A stretch of DNA of 5,024 nucleotides from a bacterium (GTDB taxonomy: Bacteria; UBA10199; DSSB01): assembly GCA_030426445.1 (NCBI GenBank), contig JAUHYS010000181.1, positions 1 to 5,024 of the forward strand. The letters are read 5' to 3'. Below, one piece after another: positions 1 to 5,024 of the stretch. A program made the translations under genes and the position numbers. The notes beneath the pieces were generated by a model. It had not been told where the DNA came from and ran no database searches. It worked only from the letters and a program-made list of their open reading frames with translations. Every line of letters starts with the position of its first letter. Positions within the stretch are counted from its first letter, which is position 1.

Positions 1-39
1 GTTGGCGTCTTCTTTAGTGAAGCTTTGTGTTGTTTTCAT
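1..39 (-). CDS. N-terminus of a gene cut by the left edge; possibly ribosomal protein L13
   Basis: Reading leftward from an ATG at 39-37 gives an open frame of 13 codons, MKTTQSFTKEDAN, which continues past the window edge. The opening MKT followed by a short polar stretch resembles the start of many bacterial L13 proteins (rplM), where a W-Y-x-V-D-A segment normally follows, but that diagnostic part lies outside the window. Support for a real gene comes from a well-formed promoter pointing into it (107-134), with a G+C-rich stretch just after the -10 as is common for ribosomal and other growth-regulated promoters. The ribosome binding site is weak: only an AAGTAA-like stretch precedes the ATG. 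The existence of a gene is moderately supported; the L13 identity is a guess. Confidence 0.4.
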   Translation of the reverse strand, partial: MKTTQSFTKEDAN

Positions 40-106
40 AATGTTTACTTAATAATAATTTTTTATATATCAAATGTTTTTAATTAAAAGAACTTAAGAG
101 CCGCAG

Positions 107-134
107 ATACTATCCTATGTTAATAAAAAGTCAA
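107..134 (-). promoter_or_regulatory. Sigma70-like promoter driving the leftward gene
   Basis: On the minus strand there is a -35 box TTGACT (plus positions 129-134), a 16-nt spacer and a -10 box TAGTAT (107-112). The match is 5 of 6 at -35 and 4 of 6 at -10. The bases just after the -10 are G+C rich (CTGCGGC), unusual in this AT-rich region and typical of stringently controlled promoters. Transcription would start near position 100, leaving a leader of about 60 nt before the ATG at 39. This is the best promoter match in the intergenic region; it is read by eye and not tested. Confidence 0.5.
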
Positions 135-189
135 CAATAAATCCTATTCTAAAAAGAATAACAATAATCCCTTTTTTTTATCTCTCGGC

Positions 190-217
190 TTGACCTTATT
201 TAAAGTTAGATGGTAAT
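190..217 (+). promoter_or_regulatory. Candidate promoter of the cox operon
   Basis: A -35 box TTGACC (190-195) is followed after 16 nt by GGTAAT (212-217), a partial -10 matching TATAAT at 4 of 6 positions. Transcription would begin near 224 and give a leader of about 75 nt before coxB. The -35 is good but the -10 is weak, so the promoter may need an activator or the true -10 may lie elsewhere in this AT-rich stretch. It lies back to back with the minus-strand promoter at 107-134. Between them sits a short inverted repeat, TATTCT-AAAA-AGAATA (145-160), which could be a regulator site but is AT-rich enough to be chance. Confidence 0.35.
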
Positions 218-284
218 GGCGAGTTAAATTTCAGTAATTTTAATTTAAAGTAAAAATTTTGACTGAACAATCATTCATTTCAAA

Positions 285-288
285 AGGA
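285..288 (+). promoter_or_regulatory. Ribosome binding site of coxB
   Basis: AGGA lies 10 nt upstream of the ATG at 299. It fixes the coxB start at a codon giving a protein that begins MDESKFD, with no room for an upstream signal peptide. Confidence 0.6.
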
Positions 289-298
289 TTATACAAGC

Positions 299-1129
299 AT
301 GGATGAGAGTAAATTTGATCCGGGATACGGTATTGGGTTGCTTCCCAATTGGTCTGACCACGGTGCGGCCATCGACCAATTAATTATGATCTTACATATA
401 TTTATGGTGGTCCTTTTTGTAGCTTGGGGTATTTTTTTGGCTTATTGTTTAATCCGTTTTCGTCAACGCCCCGGCCATAAAGCCAGCTATCAATCGGCAA
501 CCAGTAAGCTGCCCAAATATGCAGAGGTGGCTGTAGTCTTGTTTGAAACTTTTCTTTTAGTCGGCCTTTCTTTTCCTATTTGGAGTCGTTACCGTCTGCA
601 GAAACCCGACCCTGAAAAAGCTTTAAATATTAGGGTGGTCGCCCAGGCCTTTCAGTGGAATATTCATTATCCTGGAGAAGACGGTAAATTTGGTCCGACT
701 CGCCCAGAATTAGTCAATAACGCTTTCAATCCTTTAGGAGTGGACAAAAAGCACCCAGATAGTCACGATGATTTTTGGTCGGTAGGGACCCTTTATATGC
801 CTAAAGGCGTACCAGTGGTGGCGGATATTACTTCAAAAGATGTCATTCACAGTTTTGCCATTCCCGTTTTGCGAGTCAAACAAGATGCTAATCCTGGCTT
901 GGTGACACCCGTATGGTTTACTTCCACTCAAACGGGTAAAGCTTCTATTATCTGTTCACAGCTTTGTGGAGTCGGTCATTCGCGAATGTCGGGAAAAGTC
1001 GAAATTATGGAACCTGCTGATTTTGATAAATGGGTTGCAGAAAAAAAACGGCCTTTCAAACCTAAAGATAAAAAGCCAGCTAATGCCCAGTTAAACATTG
1101 AAAAACTTACAAAAGGAGCCAGTTCATGA
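299..1129 (+). CDS. coxB: Cytochrome c oxidase subunit II (CuA subunit)
   Basis: This 276-residue membrane-anchored subunit accepts electrons from a cytochrome c-type donor at its binuclear CuA centre, on the outer face of the inner membrane, and passes them to heme a in subunit I. It has two transmembrane helices (about 26-52 and 75-97) and then the cupredoxin domain (about 110-240). CuA ligands are visible: H184 in DVIHSF, C219, C223, H227 and M230, with the carbonyl position at Q221. The loop reads CSQLCGVGHSRM, where most A-type oxidases have CSELCG. An aromatic segment FQWNIHYPG (118-126) precedes the domain core. E76 in helix 2 aligns without gaps, counting back from P93, with the glutamate at the K-channel mouth (bovine E62, Rhodobacter E101). 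There is no obvious cleavable signal peptide, no lipobox and no fused cytochrome c domain; the tail from about 249 is lysine rich. It is the first gene of the operon and its TGA overlaps the coxA ATG by 4 bp. Confidence 0.96.
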   Translation: MDESKFDPGYGIGLLPNWSDHGAAIDQLIMILHIFMVVLFVAWGIFLAYCLIRFRQRPGHKASYQSATSKLPKYAEVAVVLFETFLLVGLSFPIWSRYRLQKPDPEKALNIRVVAQAFQWNIHYPGEDGKFGPTRPELVNNAFNPLGVDKKHPDSHDDFWSVGTLYMPKGVPVVADITSKDVIHSFAIPVLRVKQDANPGLVTPVWFTSTQTGKASIICSQLCGVGHSRMSGKVEIMEPADFDKWVAEKKRPFKPKDKKPANAQLNIEKLTKGASS

Positions 1130-2898
1130 GTCACGATCAGGATTCCCATCATGAGCATAAATTAAGCTTTATCCAAAAGTATATTTTCTCAGTCGACCAT
1201 AAAGTCATTGGTATCCAATATGGGATTACAGCACTCGTTTTTCTTTTTATTGGTTTTGTCCTGATGATGTTGATGCGTTGGCAACTGGCTTACCCTGATC
1301 AACCCATGCCGATTTTAGGGTCACTTTTCCCCAATGGGATGCCAGAAGGGTTAATGAGCCCTGATTTTTATAACGAATTGGGAGCCATGCATGGCACGAT
1401 CATGATCTTTTTGGGAGTGGTTCCCTTGGGTGTGGGTGCCTTTGGTAACTATCTTGTTCCCTTACAAGTGGGTGCACCCGATATGGCCTTTCCTAAGATG
1501 AACGCAGCCAGTTATTGGACTTATTTTGTCGGTGGCGTCGTGATGTTTGCGAGTTTTTTTCTTGCCGAAGGTGGGGCCGCCCAATCCGGTTGGACATCCT
1601 ATCCACCGCTTTCTGTTCTTGCAGGGGAAGGACAGACTTTCTGGTTAGTGGGGATGATTTTTCTAATCACTTCTTCTTTGCTAGGTTCGGTAAATATTGT
1701 TGTCACTATTATTCAATTGCGTGCCCCTGGTCTAAGTTTTTTTAAGCTACCCTTTCATGTATGGGCACAGTTTGTGACATCGTTTTTACTCTTATTGGCC
1801 TTTCCTCCACTCGAAGCTGCAGGTGTTTTGCAATTAATGGACAGGGTGGCTGGCACAAGCTTTTTTATGCCTTCTGGGCTGGTGATGGGTGAAACTGTTT
1901 TGGACATAGCCGGAGGTGGAAATGTGGTCTTATACCAGCATCTCTTCTGGTTTTTAGCCCATCCTGAAGTGTATGTGTTGATTTTACCGGCGATTGGTCT
2001 GATTACAGAGATTATTGCCACCAATACCCGTAAGCCGCTTTATGGGTATAAGACTATCATTTATGCAGCCATCTTTCTAGGTTTTATGTCTTTCTTGGTT
2101 TGGGCCCACCATATGTTTATGACAGGAATGGGCACGGTGATGAGCGATTTTTTCCAGGTCACGACCATGATTATTTCGGTGCCTTCTGTTGTCATTCTAA
2201 CCGTTCTCATTATTACGTTATGGGGAAGTTCCATTCGCTTTACCTTGCCCATGCACTTTGCTCTGGCTTTTTTACCGATGTTTGCCATTGGAGGGCTAAC
2301 AGGTTTGCCATTGGGTCTGACTGCCTCAGATATTTATTTGCATGATACTTATTATGTGATTGGACACTTTCACTATGTCGTGGCCCCTGGGACTTTATTT
2401 GCCTTGTTTGCCGCGGTTTACCATTGGTACCCTAAAGCTACCGGTCGCAAAATGAGTTCCTTTTGGGGGAAAATGCATTTTTGGGGATCTTTTATCAGTA
2501 TTAATTTTGTCTTTTTTCCAATGTTGCTTCAGGGGATTTCCCATCTCAATCGACGGATGTATAATTTTCCCTTAACTGGAGAAGGCACAACTCTGTGGGA
2601 TATTTATCCGCATGCGGCCTCGATTCAAGATCTTAATGTGATTATTTCGATTGCAGCTTGGGTTTTGGGTGCTTTTCAACTGATCTTTATTGTAAACTTC
2701 TTTCTCAGTATGAAGTTTGGTAAAAAGGCAGGAGACAACCCCTGGGAGGCCACCACCTTGGAATGGGCAACACCCACACCTCCACCTCATGGAAATTTTT
2801 TAACAGAACCTTCGGTCTATCGTGGACCCTACGAATATAGTGTTCCTGGTGAAGAGCAGGATTTCAGTCCTCAACATATTCCACCGAAGCCTGCTTAA
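1126..2898 (+). CDS. coxA: Cytochrome c oxidase subunit I (heme a, heme a3-CuB catalytic subunit)
   Basis: This 590-residue catalytic subunit reduces oxygen to water and pumps protons. About twelve helices span residues 28-527. Ligands are all present: H89 and H416 for heme a, H414 for heme a3, and H279, H328 and H329 for CuB, with Y283 in HPEVY placed for the His-Tyr crosslink. H406 and D407 match the Mg site, and R476-R477 the heme propionate arginines. The D channel is complete: N108, D119, N126, S183-S184, N190 and E281. From H279 onward, spacing to the Rhodobacter sphaeroides enzyme is exact (offset 5), which places I357 where the K-channel lysine K362 should be and S354 at T359. The key motif is AHPEVY rather than the usual GHPEVY. 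The C-terminus has the family's NPWEATTLEWATP segment and a proline-rich tail. Translation starts at an ATG within the coxB stop, with AGGAG (1114-1118) 7 nt upstream. It is a type A (mitochondrial-like) heme-copper oxidase. Confidence 0.98.
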   Translation: MSHDQDSHHEHKLSFIQKYIFSVDHKVIGIQYGITALVFLFIGFVLMMLMRWQLAYPDQPMPILGSLFPNGMPEGLMSPDFYNELGAMHGTIMIFLGVVPLGVGAFGNYLVPLQVGAPDMAFPKMNAASYWTYFVGGVVMFASFFLAEGGAAQSGWTSYPPLSVLAGEGQTFWLVGMIFLITSSLLGSVNIVVTIIQLRAPGLSFFKLPFHVWAQFVTSFLLLLAFPPLEAAGVLQLMDRVAGTSFFMPSGLVMGETVLDIAGGGNVVLYQHLFWFLAHPEVYVLILPAIGLITEIIATNTRKPLYGYKTIIYAAIFLGFMSFLVWAHHMFMTGMGTVMSDFFQVTTMIISVPSVVILTVLIITLWGSSIRFTLPMHFALAFLPMFAIGGLTGLPLGLTASDIYLHDTYYVIGHFHYVVAPGTLFALFAAVYHWYPKATGRKMSSFWGKMHFWGSFISINFVFFPMLLQGISHLNRRMYNFPLTGEGTTLWDIYPHAASIQDLNVIISIAAWVLGAFQLIFIVNFFLSMKFGKKAGDNPWEATTLEWATPTPPPHGNFLTEPSVYRGPYEYSVPGEEQDFSPQHIPPKPA

Positions 2899-2924
2899 TG
2901 CTTGATTAAAGGAGACTTAAATTA

Positions 2925-3524
2925 ATGTCTGAAGCATTGATAAAATATATTGATACGCCTCACCCTGTTACTGGGGTGACAAACTCTAAACTGGCTATTT
3001 GGCTATTTTTAGCCACTGAGGTCATGTTATTTGGAGGGCTTTTTTCCGCTTATATTATTTTGCGTAGTGGTGACCCCAGCTGGCCTCATGGCAGTGAATT
3101 CCTTGATATCAAATTAGCCACGATCAATACGATGGTGCTCATTACCTCCAGTGTGACCATGGTGATGGCATGGGCTTCCTTAATGATGAAGAATTTATCT
3201 AAGTTTCGCCTTCATATGGGGATTACCATTATCTTATCTTTTGTCTTTTTGGTGATTAAATACTTCGAATACTCCCATAAAATTCATCTAGAGTATTATC
3301 CCAAAACCCATAATTTTTTTGGAATTTATTATACACTGACTGGCTTGCACGGGCTCCATATCCTTGGGGGTGTTTTTGTTAATTTGTATTTTTTAATCAC
3401 TTCTGGAAAAGCCTGGAGAGAGGCTCCCACTCTTTTTACAGGCCGAGTGGAAGCGGCCGGTTTGTATTGGCATTTTGTGGATTTGGTATGGATATTCTTA
3501 TTTCCAGCTTTATATTTATTATAA
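2925..3524 (+). CDS. coxC: Cytochrome c oxidase subunit III
   Basis: This 199-residue integral membrane subunit binds beside subunit I and is thought to keep the D-channel entrance supplied with protons and protect the enzyme from turnover inactivation. It contains no metal centre. Five helices are visible (about 22-46, 66-88, 95-114, 128-158 and 178-198), the short bacterial form lacking the first two helices of the seven-helix mitochondrial type. Family signatures are ATEVMLFGG with E32, the carboxylate matching the DCCD-reactive glutamate; YYTLTGLHGLHILGG (135-149); and the closing YWHFVDLVWIFLFP (181-194). The start is supported by AAAGGAG (2908-2914) 10 nt upstream, 26 bp after the coxA stop, so it is co-transcribed and tightly coupled to coxA. 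Confidence 0.96.
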   Translation: MSEALIKYIDTPHPVTGVTNSKLAIWLFLATEVMLFGGLFSAYIILRSGDPSWPHGSEFLDIKLATINTMVLITSSVTMVMAWASLMMKNLSKFRLHMGITIILSFVFLVIKYFEYSHKIHLEYYPKTHNFFGIYYTLTGLHGLHILGGVFVNLYFLITSGKAWREAPTLFTGRVEAAGLYWHFVDLVWIFLFPALYLL

Positions 3525-3548
3525 TGGATTACAAAACAAGGAGTTAAA

Positions 3549-3914
3549 ATGGGCGGCCATAGTATAGAAGAGATTCGTAAACACGTAAAAATTTATATCG
3601 CGGTCTTTTTCGCCTTAGCCATCCTGACCGTGGTGACGGTTTGGGCAGCCAGTTTACAAGTGAGCCCTACCATGCATATTGTAGTGGCTTTATTTATTGC
3701 ATCTATCAAAGGGACCTTAGTAGCAGCCTATTTTATGCATCTCATTTCAGAAAAAAAAGTGATTCGGTCTATTTTGCTGCTTACCGGTTTCTTCTTTTTA
3801 TTTATGCTGTTAATTACCTTCTTTGTTGAAGAGACAAAAGGCCCTATTGGGCAAGATTACTTTACGGTACAGCCCAAGTTACCTAAGGTTGAGGGTGCAG
3901 CAGGGCATCATTAG
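3549..3914 (+). CDS. coxD: Cytochrome c oxidase subunit IV, prokaryotic type
   Basis: This 121-residue small accessory subunit fits the bacterial cytochrome c oxidase subunit IV family (COX4_pro type, also called CtaF or CyoD-like). Three helices are predicted by eye (about 15-35, 43-64 and 72-93). The recognisable motif is KGTLVAAYFMHL (54-65), matching the family's K-x-x-L-V-x-x-x-F-M-H-L pattern. The short N-terminus is polar with a histidine, and the C-terminal 25 residues are hydrophilic and end in GHH. The family stabilises the core complex and has no redox cofactor. It follows coxC after 24 bp and has AAGGAG (3538-3543) 5 nt before the ATG. Assignment rests on motif, size, helix count and position in the operon. 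Confidence 0.9.
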   Translation: MGGHSIEEIRKHVKIYIAVFFALAILTVVTVWAASLQVSPTMHIVVALFIASIKGTLVAAYFMHLISEKKVIRSILLLTGFFFLFMLLITFFVEETKGPIGQDYFTVQPKLPKVEGAAGHH

Positions 3915-3966
3915 ACCTATTTTCTTGCTTATTGAACCATTTTGGTGTTTGTTTTAAGGTAAAGCT

Positions 3967-4383
3967 ATGTCCTTAAAAAAATTTCACATTTTTTTTATGA
4001 TCAGCACTGGGTTATTAAGCCTATTCCTGATTACGTGGGGTGCACTCAATTATACTTCACTTTCTAGCACCAGTCTTGCCATGATCTCTGTGGGTATTGT
4101 AATGATTCCTTTTCTGATTTATTACTTAAAGTGGTTTCTAAAGAAGATGAATCAATTGAGTATCGCTTTTTGCATGATTTTAAGTTTTGGAACGCTGCTC
4201 TTGAATTCTCCAGAGTTAAAGGCTTGCACGGTTTGCTTTAAAGACCCAAATGACCCTAGTGTTAAAGCCATCTTTTTTGGTGTGGGTTTTCTTGCCTTGG
4301 TCATTATCGGAATACTTGTCTCCATTATCTTTATTGCCCGCCAATGGGTTAAGCGAGCCCACGCTCTAGGCCAAGAAATCTAA
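3967..4383 (+). CDS. Small four-helix membrane protein with a CxxC pair, linked to the cox operon
   Basis: I do not recognise a named family for this 138-residue protein. Four hydrophobic segments are visible (about 7-27, 36-56, 63-80 and 101-124). Lysines and arginines lie at the N-terminus, at 55-60 and at 126-130, so the positive-inside rule puts the loop between helices 3 and 4 outside the cytoplasm. That loop holds C87 and C90 in ACTVCFKDPNDP; there is no histidine after the second cysteine, so it is not a heme c site. From memory, short proteins with an AC-x-VC-F-G-D-P motif accompany cox genes in Acidobacteria and Verrucomicrobia. Residues 61-86 look like the signal sequence of such a protein, suggesting two small proteins fused here. 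A role in copper or thiol handling during oxidase assembly is a guess. AAGG (3956-3959) lies 7 nt before the ATG, and 52 bp separate it from coxD. Its TAA overlaps the toxin gene's stop. Confidence 0.8.
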   Translation: MSLKKFHIFFMISTGLLSLFLITWGALNYTSLSSTSLAMISVGIVMIPFLIYYLKWFLKKMNQLSIAFCMILSFGTLLLNSPELKACTVCFKDPNDPSVKAIFFGVGFLALVIIGILVSIIFIARQWVKRAHALGQEI

Positions 4384-4784
4384 ACTAATTTTATTCCTAA
4401 CTTTTTACTCGCTTTTTGAATGGCACGATCCAAAGTAGCGATGGGTAATTTTTTTCGTATAGCTAACTCTAAATATGCAGCATCATAAGAGCTGAGTTGA
4501 AATTCCCTGGTTAGAGGGTGAATTTGATAAAAGATATCTGTTTCTTCATCATCAAATTGAATGGGTAGTTCATAAAGTATTTTAAAGAAATTTAAGGCTT
4601 CGTAGGACTTGATTTTTTTTCTTCTTTCTGCGACTGCAATTACATTGCAAACTTCGTAGGCCCATAATTTTGGTACAATGGCTTGTTTTTTTTCTAGGCT
4701 TTTTAAAATTTTTACAGAATATCCAGAAGAGTCGTTTTTAAGAATCCAAGGCATCGTTACGGAGCAATCGAGTACAAAAATCAT
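4380..4784 (-). CDS. vapC: VapC-type PIN-domain ribonuclease toxin
   Basis: This 134-residue protein has the size and pattern of a single PIN domain. Toxins of this family are Mg-dependent endoribonucleases that cut tRNA or rRNA and slow translation when freed from their antitoxin. The expected acidic residues are present: D6 in FVLDCSV, E44 in WAYEVCNVI, D101 in SSYDAAYLELA and D119 in IATLDRAI. The layout DCSVTMPWI near the start and LPIATLDRAIQKASKKLGI near the end is typical of VapC. The start is set by AGGAAGG (plus positions 4791-4797) 6 nt upstream, and the ATG overlaps the antitoxin's TGA as ATGA, so the pair is translationally coupled. All four acidic residues are intact, so the toxin is probably active. 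The RNA target cannot be told from the sequence. The gene points toward the cox operon and its TAG interlocks with the upstream gene's TAA. Confidence 0.92.
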   Translation of the reverse strand: MIFVLDCSVTMPWILKNDSSGYSVKILKSLEKKQAIVPKLWAYEVCNVIAVAERRKKIKSYEALNFFKILYELPIQFDDEETDIFYQIHPLTREFQLSSYDAAYLELAIRKKLPIATLDRAIQKASKKLGIKLV

Positions 4785-5020
4785 CTTCTGCCTTCCTGAC
4801 GAAGTTCTTCAGTAGATAGCTGAGAACAATCGGTTTCGGTTTCTATAGCTAGAATTTCTTCAATCACTTGACGAATGGGGCGTTTTCTTTTTTCAGGCAT
4901 AGGAAGAATTCTGGCGACTTCTCGGCCTCGGTTAGTAATAATAAAAGCTTCTCCTTTTTCTACTTTATGAAGTAAAGAAGAGAATTTTCTCTTAGCATCA
5001 TAGGCTCCGATTTTAATCAT
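4781..5020 (-). CDS. Phd/YefM-family antitoxin, partner of the PIN toxin
   Basis: This 79-residue protein begins MIKIGAYDAKRKFSSLL and continues with EKGEAFIITNRGREVARI (21-38), the standard pattern of the Phd/YefM DNA-binding antitoxin fold: a short strand, a helix, then a beta hairpin with N-R-G-x-x-V-A. The C-terminal part (about 43-79) is charged, ends in EELRQEGRR and is expected to wrap around the toxin and block its active site. Such antitoxins normally bind their own promoter with the toxin as co-repressor. The promoter and ribosome binding site lie beyond the right edge, since only 4 bases precede the ATG. The start agrees with the usual family N-terminus, so the gene looks complete. 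It overlaps vapC by 4 bp. The name vapB is often used for such partners, but the fold is Phd-like rather than AbrB- or CopG-like. Confidence 0.9.
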   Translation of the reverse strand: MIKIGAYDAKRKFSSLLHKVEKGEAFIITNRGREVARILPMPEKRKRPIRQVIEEILAIETETDCSQLSTEELRQEGRR

Positions 5021-5024
5021 AAAT

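Noticed and set aside
78..89. 12-bp perfect palindrome TTTTAATTAAAA.
   Set aside because: It is made only of A and T in a very AT-rich leader, so chance explains it; no second copy was seen.
171..179. T-tract that might be the tail of an intrinsic terminator.
   Set aside because: No G+C-rich hairpin precedes it, and no plus-strand gene ends upstream of it in the window.
259..264. TTGACT as a possible second -35 box for coxB.
   Set aside because: No -10-like hexamer lies at 16-18 nt; that position is occupied by the coxB ribosome binding site.
976..2790. Open frames of 60-89 codons inside the coxB and coxA region: minus 976-1158, 1755-2024, 2061-2288 and 2572-2790; plus 1515-1745 and 2100-2345.
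   Set aside because: They lie wholly or mostly within well-supported oxidase genes in other frames, show no recognisable motifs, and their compositions look like frame-shifted membrane-protein code.
3641..3829. Open frame of 62 codons on the plus strand inside coxD.
   Set aside because: It is an out-of-frame shadow of coxD, which has a clear family motif and its own ribosome binding site.
3936..3946. Inverted repeat ACCA-TTT-TGGT followed by a T-rich stretch, between coxD and the CxxC protein gene.
   Set aside because: The arms are only 4 bp with a 3-nt loop, too weak for an intrinsic terminator; the next gene is close and in the same direction.
1..5024. CRISPR array, insertion sequence, tRNA, rRNA, riboswitch or phage/defence island.
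   Set aside because: No regularly spaced repeats, transposase motifs or terminal inverted repeats, and no structured RNA pattern, were seen; the space is almost fully taken up by the described genes.

Overview
The window holds one complete aerobic respiratory operon and a small toxin-antitoxin pair. It reads as an AT-rich bacterial chromosome segment with high coding density. Subunits I and II of the oxidase carry features that I recall from a cytochrome c oxidase lineage of the Verrucomicrobia/Chlamydiae/Planctomycetes, Acidobacteria and Bacteroidetes, often linked to alternative complex III: a CSQLCG-type CuA loop, an AHPEVY motif, and SVPSVVI in place of the K-channel motif. With the low GC this suggests a Gram-negative bacterium of or near the PVC group, for example an environmental chlamydia. 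That placement is an inference from remembered family patterns and was not tested by a search.

Layout: positions 1-39 (minus) are the first 13 codons of a gene running off the left edge, possibly ribosomal protein L13. Positions 40-298 are a divergent intergenic region with one good minus-strand sigma70-like promoter and one weaker plus-strand candidate. Positions 299-3914 (plus) are coxB-coxA-coxC-coxD, encoding subunits II, I, III and IV of an aa3-type cytochrome c oxidase. The genes overlap by 4 bp or are separated by 24-26 bp, and each has its own Shine-Dalgarno sequence. Positions 3967-4383 (plus) encode a small four-helix membrane protein with a CxxC pair, probably the last gene of the operon. 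Positions 4380-5020 (minus) are a Phd/YefM-type antitoxin gene and a VapC-type PIN toxin gene joined by an ATGA overlap. They converge on the cox operon with the two stop codons interlocked.

Working together: subunit II receives electrons at its CuA centre and passes them to heme a and the heme a3-CuB site in subunit I, where oxygen is reduced to water and protons are pumped. Subunits III and IV are accessory membrane subunits. Subunit II has no fused cytochrome c domain, so the donor must be a separate protein not encoded here. No heme A synthase, heme O synthase, Cox11, Sco or alternative complex III gene is in the window.

The most notable molecular point is in subunit I. The D proton channel is intact residue by residue, but the K-channel lysine is replaced by isoleucine, and the CuA-loop glutamate that normally helps bind Mg in subunit II is glutamine. 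Both probably define a subfamily rather than a defect. I found no CRISPR array, insertion sequence, tRNA, rRNA or clearly new system.
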